10,755 nucleotides of DNA from Acidobacteriota bacterium (GTDB taxonomy: Bacteria > Acidobacteriota > Terriglobia > Acidiferrales > UBA7541), in NCBI GenBank assembly GCA_003224195.1, contig QHYP01000040.1, forward strand, positions 14,557-25,311, given 5' to 3'. A program made the translations under genes and the position numbers. This document shows, one piece after another, positions 1 through 6,245 of this stretch (positions within the stretch are counted from its first letter, which is position 1; each line of letters opens with the position of its first letter). The notes under the pieces were generated by a model. It saw nothing but the letters and a program-made list of their open reading frames with translations, made no database searches and was not told the origin of the DNA.

Positions 1-467
1 CGATGGCCGTCGAGCAGGAAGAGAATGCGCGCGTTGTAGTCGCCCGGCCTGGAGAAGCCTCGCACGCCTACATAACTGTAGTTGCGATCGTAAATCACGT
101 AGAAACCGCGAACGCTCCGCAGCACATCAGCCAGGGTTCGATAGCCGTATTTCTGGATTTCGTCGGCGCTAACTATCGTCACCGAGGCCGGAGCATCGGC
201 GGCTTTCTGAAGAAACTTGGAAGCGCCATAAACCGAGTCCACCTTGAGCTTGGCAAGGTCTTCAAGGCTCAGACCACTCAAGTCGGTTTGCCGTGTTTCT
301 TGCGCCTGCGCGAACGCAACACAGGACGTAGCCGAAAACAGAAGCCAGAAGGCACTCCGGAGTACTTTGCGTTTGCTGCATCCACAACGGAGGCAAGCCA
401 AGAGCACCCCTCTGCGCTGCCTGGGAACGAGGGAGACTCCAGGTTGATGATTCATCGAGCTGATCAT
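1..467 (-). CDS. TonB-dependent receptor, N-terminal part (cut by window edge)
   Basis: This is the first 155 residues of an outer-membrane TonB-dependent transporter; the rest lies beyond the left edge. Residues 38-53 form a hydrophobic signal-peptide core ending in an AFA-QAQ type cleavage site, preceded by an unusually long basic and Cys-containing n-region. A short segment (LSGLSLEDLAKLKV, 63-76) typical of this receptor class follows. Next comes the plug domain: ASVTIVSADEIQKYG (94-108), TLADVLRSVRGFYV (111-124), VGVRGFSRPGDYNAR (133-147) and LFLLDGH (149-155). These match the plug signature of the family; the barrel is not visible, so the substrate cannot be named. The start at 467 is preferred because GAGAG lies about 8 bases upstream. 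An in-frame ATG at 455 has no clear ribosome binding site but gives a more usual signal peptide length. The frame stays open upstream to 578. Confidence 0.85.
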   Translation of the reverse strand, partial: MISSMNHQPGVSLVPRQRRGVLLACLRCGCSKRKVLRSAFWLLFSATSCVAFAQAQETRQTDLSGLSLEDLAKLKVDSVYGASKFLQKAADAPASVTIVSADEIQKYGYRTLADVLRSVRGFYVIYDRNYSYVGVRGFSRPGDYNARILFLLDGH

Positions 468-989
468 TCTTTGGTCTCTCGCGCACACACCCAGCGTTGC
501 CACAGCCAAAGCGTTACGCGCACGCCAAGGCCCAAAAGAGGTTCTGCGGCACTCATTTCCAGTTGAAGAATCAATAACTTAGCGGGCTTTGGGAGCTCCG
601 TCTTCGCGGGCGCAGAGTGGGGACTGTTCCAAATCCGACATGGTGTGCCTGAACCGAACGGGGAGTTGCCATGCCTCCGTCGAACTCCGGCCGGGTTGAC
701 AGCCATTTAGGGACACTCTTTGGCTTTTTCTGCAGGAACTGCGGGACCTACGATGGGGGTGCCTTCTCGGGCGCGGTCCATGATTGAAAGATTCCATGAG
801 GTCGTTCAACAAACTCGTTAACCTGAGTGATTTCAAATAGATTCGGTCGCTATCAGGTGTTTACCCGAGGTAGGATTAGGAGGTCCTACTGATTGTGGCA
901 TCAGGGGTTCTGTCGTAGTTGTTAAAGAGTTTGCGTACAGGGGCCAAGTGGAGTGTGTGCTGGGCGCCCGCCCCAAGGAGAGCACTTCC
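468..989. other. Intergenic region without a convincing gene, between divergent TonB receptor and rsb operon
   Basis: About 520 bases separate the minus-strand receptor gene from rsbR. Open frames in it have unnatural composition and no recognisable motif. It should hold the promoters of both flanking genes, but no convincing -35/-10 pair stands out. TTGACA at 696-701 lacks a good -10 element at 16-18 bases, and TTGTGG (893-898) with TAGTTG (916-921) is only a weak match. The one notable element is an inverted repeat at 870-889, listed separately. Confidence 0.6.
870..889. repeat. Short inverted repeat upstream of the rsb operon
   Basis: GTAGGA (870-875) and TCCTAC (884-889) are perfect 6-base inverted arms around an 8-base spacer that is itself purine-rich (TTAGGAGG). 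The centre lies about 110 bases upstream of the rsbR start codon. It could be an operator or a small hairpin near the 5' end of the transcript. Arms this short can occur by chance, so the role is a guess. Confidence 0.3.
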
Positions 990-1895
990 ATGGCAAAGAA
1001 AGAGAACCGGACAGGAGATACGGCGTCTCACGTGGGCTTTGCAGGCGAACATCCTCGTCTCGAAGCGACATCGGAACTCCTCCGGGAGTTGGTATCTCAT
1101 CTTCGCCAGAACCGCACTCAACTCCGCGAGGAGTGGGTGCGCCGCATCACGGAAGCCCGCCTGCTCACGGCAATGAGCCAGGAAGAAATCTTTGCGGAAG
1201 CCACTTCGGTTTACGACAGCTACGTGGAGGCTCTGGAAACGGGGACGTTCGAAGCGCTGCAGTCCTATGCGCGCAACCTTTCCGAACGCATCATTCCCCG
1301 AGGCGTGGAAACGCACGAAGTCGTTGGAATCGTTCTGCTCCTGCGCGACGTGCTGGCCCGTTCGCTCTTCGCAAAGTATCAAACCGATTTCGAAAAGCTG
1401 AACCGTATCCTGGACGCCTACGAGCCCGCTGCCAATCGAATTGCGAATACAGTCGCCGTAGGATTCGTCCAGGAGCGCGAGCGCGTCATCCGCCAGCAGC
1501 AGGAGGCAATCCGCGAACTCTCCACCCCGGTGTTGCAGGTCCGCGAAAGGCTGTTGATTCTCCCGATCATCGGCGTGATCGACCCGCAGCGCGCGCGCCA
1601 GTTGACGGAGCAGTTGCTCCGGGGAATCCGCACGAACCGCGCGAAGGTGGTCGTCATCGATATCACCGGCGTGGCGGCGATGGACGCCACTGTGGCAAAC
1701 CACCTCGTGCAGACCGTGGAAGCATCCAGGCTCCTCGGCGCGACGGTCATCGTCACGGGCCTCTCCCCCGAAATCGCCCAAACGCTGGTCACCATCGGCG
1801 TCGAACTGGGCAAGATGAACACGGTCGGAGACTTGCAAGGTGGCATCGAGCAGGCTGAACGCCTCCTCGGTTACAAGGTCGTGCCCATTTCGTAG
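990..1895 (+). CDS. rsbR: RsbR-family stressosome sensor (RsbRD-type N-terminus plus STAS domain)
   Basis: RsbR paralogues form the stressosome shell with RsbS and hold the kinase RsbT until stress. This 301-residue cytosolic protein has an all-helical N-terminal domain (about 28-165) of the RsbRD co-antagonist type, which probably senses an unknown signal. A linker helix (ERERVIRQQQEAIRELSTP, 162-180) follows, then a C-terminal STAS domain (about 181-290). Typical STAS strings are LPIIGVID, VVVIDITGV and SPEIAQTLVTIGVEL. Aligned by eye to Bacillus RsbRA, the T171 position is Pro199 and the T205 position is Ala233, with a Thr next door at 234, so both RsbT target sites look altered. ATG 990 is chosen because AAGGAG (975-980) sits 9 bases upstream; an in-frame GTG at 948 has no such site. 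It is the first gene of the operon, 29 bases ahead of rsbS. Confidence 0.9.
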   Translation: MAKKENRTGDTASHVGFAGEHPRLEATSELLRELVSHLRQNRTQLREEWVRRITEARLLTAMSQEEIFAEATSVYDSYVEALETGTFEALQSYARNLSERIIPRGVETHEVVGIVLLLRDVLARSLFAKYQTDFEKLNRILDAYEPAANRIANTVAVGFVQERERVIRQQQEAIRELSTPVLQVRERLLILPIIGVIDPQRARQLTEQLLRGIRTNRAKVVVIDITGVAAMDATVANHLVQTVEASRLLGATVIVTGLSPEIAQTLVTIGVELGKMNTVGDLQGGIEQAERLLGYKVVPIS

Positions 1896-1924
1896 CCGTC
1901 AAGGCATGTTCAAAGGACGCATTC

Positions 1925-2287
1925 GTGGATGTCCCGATACTCAAACAGGGAGAATTCCTGATCGCCACGATTCAAGCGGCGCTGTCCGACGCCGATCTGC
2001 TGCAGTTGCGGAGCGGTCTGATCCAGCAAGTTGTTCGGTTTCGCTCTCGCGCCGTCATCGTGGATGTCACTGCGATGGACGTGATGGATTCCTTTGCGTC
2101 GCGCACTCTGCGGGAAATTGCGCACATGATCCGGCTGCGCGGCGCCGAAACTGTAATCGTCGGGATCCAGCCCGAAGTGGCTTTCGCTATGGTCCAGCTC
2201 GGTCTCACGCTCGAAGGCGTCGCCACCGCGCTGGATCTGGAGGAAGGGCTGGCTTATTTGAATCAGAAATTCAGAAGCACCAGTTGA
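1925..2287 (+). CDS. rsbS: RsbS stressosome scaffold, single STAS domain
   Basis: RsbS is the STAS-domain core of the stressosome that binds and inhibits RsbT; phosphorylation of one serine by RsbT releases the kinase. This 120-residue protein is a single STAS domain of normal family length. The phosphorylation loop VTAMDVMDSFASRTL (48-62) is conserved and includes Ser56, the counterpart of Bacillus RsbS Ser59. The string VIVGIQPEVAFAMVQLGL and the ending ATALDLEEGLAYL are also typical of RsbS. The start is GTG, with AAAGGA (1912-1917) 7 bases upstream. It lies between rsbR and rsbT, with 29- and 14-base gaps, as in known Rsb modules. Unlike the RsbR upstream, its switch residue is intact. 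Confidence 0.93.
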   Translation: MDVPILKQGEFLIATIQAALSDADLLQLRSGLIQQVVRFRSRAVIVDVTAMDVMDSFASRTLREIAHMIRLRGAETVIVGIQPEVAFAMVQLGLTLEGVATALDLEEGLAYLNQKFRSTS

Positions 2288-2301
2288 GAGAGTCCGCGAC
2301 T

Positions 2302-2703
2302 ATGGCCGATGAAATCCGGGTCGCGATTGCCTCGGATCAGGACATCGTGTTGGCCCGGCAGAGAGGGCGGACACTTGCTTTCGAGTTGGGCTTTTCTTCG
2401 AGCGATTCGACACTGGTTGCGACGGCCATCTCGGAGCTGGCACGAAACATCCTGACATATGCGCGGACAGGAGAAATTGCCTTGAAGGCCATTCAATCAA
2501 CGAATCGTCAGGGAATCATGGTGGTGGCTTCGGATGAAGGACCCGGCATTGCTGACGTCCGGCAGGCGGTCAAAGATGGTTTTTCAACTTCGGGCAGCCT
2601 CGGCCTGGGACTTCCCGGTGTGCGCCGTCTGATGGATGAATTCATGATCGAGTCCGAACTCGGCCACGGAACCAGGGTAACGGTGAGAAAGTGGAAACAA
2701 TAG
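2302..2703 (+). CDS. rsbT: RsbT switch serine/threonine kinase (GHKL ATPase fold)
   Basis: RsbT phosphorylates the STAS domains of RsbS and RsbR under stress, leaves the complex and activates a downstream partner through that partner's RsbU-type N-terminal domain. The 133-residue length equals Bacillus RsbT. The HATPase motifs are all visible: N box AISELARNI (42-50, Asn49), G1 box SDEGPGI (77-83, Asp78), the ATP-lid string DGFSTSGSLGLGLPG (92-106) and RRLMDEF (108-114). These are near-identical to the RsbT signature and separate it from RsbW-type anti-sigma kinases. ATG follows a GAGAGAG tract about 8 bases upstream that overlaps the rsbS stop. The 3' end overlaps rsbX by 13 bases, which suggests coupled translation. 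Confidence 0.94.
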   Translation: MADEIRVAIASDQDIVLARQRGRTLAFELGFSSSDSTLVATAISELARNILTYARTGEIALKAIQSTNRQGIMVVASDEGPGIADVRQAVKDGFSTSGSLGLGLPGVRRLMDEFMIESELGHGTRVTVRKWKQ

Positions 2704-3308
2704 AATCACGAATCATCGAGTGCGGGGTCGCGAGCTTCACTCTGCCCGGCCAAACGGAATCGGGCGACAGGCACGTGGTGAGCTTCTTTCCCGATGGCGT
2801 GCTTGTCGCCGTTCTGGACGGCGTCGGCCATGGGGACGAAGCTGCAATGGCGGCTCAGATTGCCAGTGACATTCTGGAAGATTGTGCAAGCGAGCCGGGG
2901 ATCACTCTGATCCGACGTTGTCATGAGGCTCTGCGATCTACCCGAGGGGTCGTGATGAGTCTCGCCTCGCTCGACTTCGCCCACGACATAATGACTTGGG
3001 TCGGCGTGGGCAATGTTTTGGGCGTCCTTTTCCGTCTCAAGAACCCGCTGGGCCTCGGACAAGAGGCTCTACTCTTGCGCCCAGGCGTTGTGGGAGCAAA
3101 GCTGCCGGCTCTGCAGGCGTCCGCGCTCCCGATCAGCCCTGGAGACACCCTGATCTTCGCCACCGACGGCGTTAAACAGGACTTTGCCGAACATTGTTCG
3201 CCGCAGGAGTCTCCCCAGAAGCTTGCCGAGACGATTATGGCCCGGAACCGGCGGGGCAACGATGATGCTCTCGCCCTGGTTGTGCGCTACACAGGGAGTC
3301 GCGTATGA
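2691..3308 (+). CDS. rsbX: RsbX-like PP2C/SpoIIE-family phosphatase
   Basis: RsbX dephosphorylates RsbS and RsbR, so RsbT is recaptured and the stress response is reset. The protein is 205 residues, close to the roughly 200 of Bacillus RsbX, and is a bare SpoIIE-type PP2C domain without a sensor region. The metal-binding acidic residues appear intact: SGD (24-26), LDGVGHGDEA (42-51, Asp43), ATDGV (157-161, Asp159) and GNDDALALVV (189-198, Asp191/Asp192). It should therefore be active. The start is GTG, inside the end of rsbT, with GGTGAG just upstream. The stop overlaps the histidine kinase start in an ATGA junction at 3305-3308. The family is clear; the specific substrate is inferred from the gene order. 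Confidence 0.88.
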   Translation: METIESRIIECGVASFTLPGQTESGDRHVVSFFPDGVLVAVLDGVGHGDEAAMAAQIASDILEDCASEPGITLIRRCHEALRSTRGVVMSLASLDFAHDIMTWVGVGNVLGVLFRLKNPLGLGQEALLLRPGVVGAKLPALQASALPISPGDTLIFATDGVKQDFAEHCSPQESPQKLAETIMARNRRGNDDALALVVRYTGSRV

Positions 3309-4387
3309 AGACCGCTCACAAGGCGCAGATTCTGCCGGAACTCGCGCTCGAGGATCGATACTTCTCCGTTTTGGAGGAGCATCTCCAAGGGGCCAGTGAG
3401 TCGACCCTCCGCCGGGCCTACGATTTGGGCAGAAAGGCACTTTCGGATGGTAGGAGTCTGCTCGAGATGGCTACTCTTCATCACATCGCGCTGGTCCGCA
3501 TCTTGGCCCGTCCGGACTCCTCCTCGGCGGAGCCAAAAACATTGGAGGCCGCTTACCAATTCTTCGCCGAGTGCATATCGCCGTACGAAATGACCCATCG
3601 TGGCTTCAATGAGGCGATTGCCGCTCTGCGCCACCTGAATGAGGCCCTCGAACAGGAGATCAGGCGTATCGCTTCGGCAGTACACGATGAAGCCGGGCAG
3701 CTTCTCGTGGCGCTTCACCTGGCGCTGGCGGACATCTCGCGCGATGTGACCGAACCGGTACGCGAGCGGTTGCGGGGTCTCAACCCCATTTTCGCCCAGA
3801 TTGAAGACCAACTCCGGCGTCTTTCCCATGAACTCAGGCCGACCATCCTTGACGATCTCGGCTGGATCCCTGCCATTCGGTTTCTTGCGGATGGCGTATC
3901 GCGGCGCTATAGCATTCCCATCCGGGTGGAGACTTCCGTTGAGGACCGGCTACCCTCCATCACGGAAACGGCGCTTTACCGAATCGTACAAGAAGCGCTG
4001 ACGAATGCCACCAAGCACGCGAAAGCGAGCAGTATCACCATTCGATTCAGTCAGCGGGACAACGGCCTTATTTGTTCGATACGCGACGACGGCGTAGGGT
4101 TCGATGTCCGGTCCATTCGCGCACCCGGCAGCGAGTCCGGCCTGGGCCTCGTCGGTATCCAGGAGCGCTTGAATGCGCTGGGCGGGACACTTCAGATTCT
4201 CTCGGCCCCCGGTCAGGGGACCGAACTTCTAATTCGTTTACCTATGGAGACACAAAATGCCAATTCGAGTAGCACTAGCGGACAACCATATGTTGGTATG
4301 CCAAAGCCTGAAGTCCCTTCTCGAGCGGGAAGGAATGCAGGTGGTCGGCGAAGCCAACGACGGCCAACAGGCGATCGGGCTGATTGA
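3305..4387 (+). CDS. Histidine kinase with RsbU-type N-terminal (RsbT-binding) domain
   Basis: Two parts are joined here. Residues about 15-105 resemble the helical N-terminal domain of RsbU, which binds RsbT: YFSVLEEHLQGASESTLRRA, then LLEMATLHHIAL and LEAAYQFFAECISPYEM. A NarL-type HisKA_3/HATPase kinase follows: H box IASAVHDEAGQ (122-132) with His127, LSHELRPTILDDLGW (173-187), N box QEALTNATKHA (229-239, Asn234), G1 DDGVGF (261-266) and G2 GLGLVGIQERL (279-289). No membrane segment is visible, so it is probably a cytosolic kinase switched by RsbT instead of the RsbU phosphatase. The catalytic part ends near residue 314. The last 45 or so residues, Arg/Gly/Pro-rich, are read across the start of the response regulator gene in another frame and may have no function. 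Confidence 0.88.
   Translation: MKTAHKAQILPELALEDRYFSVLEEHLQGASESTLRRAYDLGRKALSDGRSLLEMATLHHIALVRILARPDSSSAEPKTLEAAYQFFAECISPYEMTHRGFNEAIAALRHLNEALEQEIRRIASAVHDEAGQLLVALHLALADISRDVTEPVRERLRGLNPIFAQIEDQLRRLSHELRPTILDDLGWIPAIRFLADGVSRRYSIPIRVETSVEDRLPSITETALYRIVQEALTNATKHAKASSITIRFSQRDNGLICSIRDDGVGFDVRSIRAPGSESGLGLVGIQERLNALGGTLQILSAPGQGTELLIRLPMETQNANSSSTSGQPYVGMPKPEVPSRAGRNAGGRRSQRRPTGDRAD
4246..4249 (+). promoter_or_regulatory. Ribosome binding site of the response regulator, inside the kinase gene
   Basis: GGAG lies 7 bases before ATG 4257 and within the coding sequence of the kinase. It fixes the regulator start and shows that the regulator has its own initiation signal despite the large overlap with the gene before it. 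Confidence 0.6.
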
Positions 4388-4889
4388 GAAATCCCAACCC
4401 GATATCGCCGTCATGGATATCGGCATGCCCGTGCTCAACGGCCTGGACGCGGCACGCGAAGTCCATCGCAGTAGCCCCAAGACGAGGGTGATCTTGCTGA
4501 CGCGTCACGACGAAGATCAATATGTCACGGAGGCTCTCCGCTGCGGTGTGAGAGGCTATGTCCTGAAAAGCCAGGCGGCCAATGATTTAGTCCAGGCTAT
4601 CCAGCAAGTCCACCGCGGGCAAGTTTATTTGAGTCCCGGCGTGTCTCGCGCGGTCGTCGACGCGTACCTGACAAAAGCTCAAGTACCCGTGGAGCCCCTC
4701 ACGACTCGAGAGCGTCAGGTGCTCCAACTCGTCGCAGAAGGAAAGACCACCAAGGACATTGCCACGCTCCTCGGAATCAGCGTCAAGACCGCGGAATCGC
4801 ACCGGACCCGGCTGATGCAAAAACTCGATATCCACGAAACCGCGTCGCTCGTGCGCTATGCCATCCGGCGTGGATTCGTCCAGCCCTGA
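4257..4889 (+). CDS. NarL/LuxR-family response regulator
   Basis: This is the likely partner of the upstream kinase: a phosphorylated receiver would let the C-terminal helix-turn-helix bind DNA and control stress genes. The protein has 210 residues. The receiver (about 3-118) shows phospho-acceptor Asp54 (AVMDIGMP), Thr82 (ILLTRHDE) and Lys104 (GYVLKS). The usual acidic pair near the N-terminus is Asp9-Asn10 (ADNH) instead of Asp-Asp. The LuxR-type domain (about 145-208) has LTTRERQVLQLVAEGKTTKD and IATLLGISVKTAESHRTRLM, a standard GerE fold. It overlaps the kinase gene by 131 bases in a different frame but has its own ribosome binding site. It ends the tightly packed part of the operon. The regulated genes are unknown; the diguanylate cyclase downstream is one candidate. 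Confidence 0.93.
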   Translation: MPIRVALADNHMLVCQSLKSLLEREGMQVVGEANDGQQAIGLIEKSQPDIAVMDIGMPVLNGLDAAREVHRSSPKTRVILLTRHDEDQYVTEALRCGVRGYVLKSQAANDLVQAIQQVHRGQVYLSPGVSRAVVDAYLTKAQVPVEPLTTRERQVLQLVAEGKTTKDIATLLGISVKTAESHRTRLMQKLDIHETASLVRYAIRRGFVQP

Positions 4890-4962
4890 AGGGTAAGGAT
4901 ACGGAAAAGCATAAGTCGCAGAAATTACCGCATGTATCTTACGAAATACCACCCATCCGCGA

Positions 4963-4990
4963 TTGCGGGGTTCACCGGCTTGTCTAATAT
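4963..4990 (+). promoter_or_regulatory. Candidate sigma-70-like promoter for the diguanylate cyclase
   Basis: TTGCGG (4963-4968) and TAATAT (4985-4990) are 16 bases apart, matching 3/6 and 4/6 of the vegetative consensus. A start near 4997 would give a leader of about 120 bases containing the 5024-5091 inverted repeat. This is moderate evidence only; read-through from the rsb operon is equally possible. Confidence 0.3.
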
Positions 4991-5023
4991 GCCCATCCGG
5001 TTATCCTGGTCCGAGAAAACAGA

Positions 5024-5091
5024 GGCCGCCTCCGTGGGTTCGGCCCCTGCCGTAAGACTTCCCTAAGTCACTTGCCCCCACGGAGGCGGCC
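5024..5091 (+). repeat. Strong 15-bp inverted repeat with branched loop, upstream of the diguanylate cyclase
   Basis: GGCCGCCTCCGTGGG (5024-5038) and CCCACGGAGGCGGCC (5077-5091) are exact inverted complements, 15 pairs and nearly all GC. The 38-base loop contains a smaller hairpin, GACTT (5056-5060) with AAGTC (5065-5069) around CCCT, and a possible short helix at 5041-5052 (CGG with CCG). The whole can fold as a multi-branched RNA ending 27 bases before the GTG start of the cyclase gene. No U-tract follows, so a simple intrinsic terminator of the rsb operon is not favoured. It could be a structured leader, an attenuator or an intergenic repeat unit. I do not recognise it as a known riboswitch class. 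Confidence 0.55.
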
Positions 5092-5118
5092 AATTCGCAC
5101 GGAAGGGGATGGAGGCCA

Positions 5119-5937
5119 GTGTTGCCGGGGAGCAAAACACAAAGTGAAGATGCCATAAAGCTGGTCCCCTTGCTTCTTAACTCATGGAAGAAAGCAAGCG
5201 GGCCGAGAGCGTTGAAGCTCACGAAGCGGAATCCCCTGTCCGGGCGGGAGTGGGGCGCAAAACTCTCCGCGGCTCTGGTCAAAGAAGATGAGCGGGAATT
5301 GGAACGGCTTCTCCACTCAGTCTCGTGGGTCGCCAACGAACTGAAGCCAAACATCTCGCAAACACGCACCCTCAGCCAAATGTTGATCCGCGCGGTGAGG
5401 TTTGCTCTGCGGCAAACCGTCCTTCAGGCCGAACTCTGTTCGTTGGCTTTGACTGACGAATTGACCGGCCTTTTCAACCGCCGTGGCTTCCTGGAGCTCG
5501 CTGTACATCAGCTGAAGATGGCGCGGCGCACATCTCAGGGCGCGCTCGTGTTTTACTGCGACATGGACGGTCTCAAACAGATCAACGACGACTGCGGTCA
5601 TGACGAAGGCGACTTGGCCTTACTCCGTGCGGCAGCCGCTCTGAAATCCAGTTTTCGCGACTCAGACATCCTTGCGCGCATCGGCGGCGATGAATTCGCA
5701 GTGTTGGCCATGGAGGGCGCAGGTTTGAACTGCGGCGTGATGCTCGACCGGCTCGAGGGAACGCTGAGGCAATCCGGTGAGATTGCGTCGCGCTACGAGC
5801 TTTCCATGAGTGTCGGAGTGGCGCGTTTCGACCCCCGGCGCCCGATTTCGATGCGCGAGCTGATGCGGTTGGCGGACCAGGACATGTACAAGCAAAAAAG
5901 TAAACGGAAGAAATTCTGCCTCGTGCCTGGTGCCTGA
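5119..5937 (+). CDS. GGDEF diguanylate cyclase with intact active site and I-site
   Basis: The enzyme would make the second messenger c-di-GMP from two GTP. The protein has 272 residues. The GGDEF domain spans about 108-265: DELTGLFNRRGF (113-124), the metal-site string CDMDGLKQINDDCGHDEGD (147-165), catalytic RIGGDEFAVL (187-196) with canonical GGDEF at 189-193, and the C-terminal LADQDMYKQK (251-260). An RDSD motif (180-183) five residues before GGDEF fits the RxxD inhibitory site, so product feedback is likely. The N-terminal 105 residues are mostly helical and charged, with no membrane segment or domain I recognise. The start is GTG 5119, with AAGGGG (5103-5108) and GGAGG (5111-5115) upstream; TTG 5122 is an alternative. 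It lies 229 bases after the response regulator on the same strand, possibly as an output of the stress module. Confidence 0.92.
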   Translation: MLPGSKTQSEDAIKLVPLLLNSWKKASGPRALKLTKRNPLSGREWGAKLSAALVKEDERELERLLHSVSWVANELKPNISQTRTLSQMLIRAVRFALRQTVLQAELCSLALTDELTGLFNRRGFLELAVHQLKMARRTSQGALVFYCDMDGLKQINDDCGHDEGDLALLRAAAALKSSFRDSDILARIGGDEFAVLAMEGAGLNCGVMLDRLEGTLRQSGEIASRYELSMSVGVARFDPRRPISMRELMRLADQDMYKQKSKRKKFCLVPGA

Positions 5938-6245
5938 ACTGAAGGAGAGAGGAGAAGAGGAGCACGTTCAAATCGTTCGAGAACTTCTGCCGCGCCAAAC
6001 GATGCACGCTACAGACAGGGAAAAACCAGAACTCAGTGATTGAGGCTTGATGCCGGCGCGCATTTGTTGGCAAGGACAAGTTCAGCGATCGTCGTCGGGA
6101 TGAAAGCGTCGCTCGTCTCTGATCGAGGCCGTTCCTGAACGCCGGCAATTCCTTGAGCGGCCTGGAGAGCCATGCTTGCCCCTAACAGCTTCACCCAGTC
6201 CTGCGCTTCACACCGACGGACAGTTCCCGAAGGAGTCGTCCCCAA
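5938..6245. other. Intergenic stretch between diguanylate cyclase and PilZ gene
   Basis: About 308 bases show no convincing gene. The first 30 bases are purine-rich with several GGAG-like units but no long frame follows. A 6-base inverted pair, AGGCCG (6126-6131) and CGGCCT (6158-6163), may form a weak hairpin. I see no clear promoter. A minus-strand frame of 46 codons (6033-6173) was considered and set aside. Confidence 0.5.

Noticed and set aside
696..724. TTGACA at 696-701 as a promoter -35 element
   Set aside because: No plausible -10 element lies 16-18 bases downstream and the gene it would serve is almost 300 bases away.
464..836. Minus-strand frames of 80 and 85 codons in the first intergenic region
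   Set aside because: Composition is unlike a real protein, no ribosome binding site and no family resemblance.
896..913. TGGCAT followed by GGTTC, resembling a sigma-54 promoter
   Set aside because: The -24 half is passable but the -12 half lacks TTGC at the right spacing, and no enhancer-binding regulator is in the window.
876..1838. A 320-codon open frame on the minus strand opposite rsbR
   Set aside because: It is an antisense shadow of a well-supported gene in high-GC DNA, with His/Arg/Asp-rich composition and no domain.
4980..5118. Possible c-di-GMP riboswitch in the leader of the GGDEF gene
   Set aside because: The conserved strings of the GEMM-I class that I know are not present. 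The structure is reported as unassigned instead.
6033..6173. 46-codon minus-strand frame (ATG at 6173) with AGGGG upstream, in the gap before the PilZ gene
   Set aside because: No recognisable motif; the same frame runs on through the PilZ gene as antisense, so it is probably chance. Too weak to call a gene.
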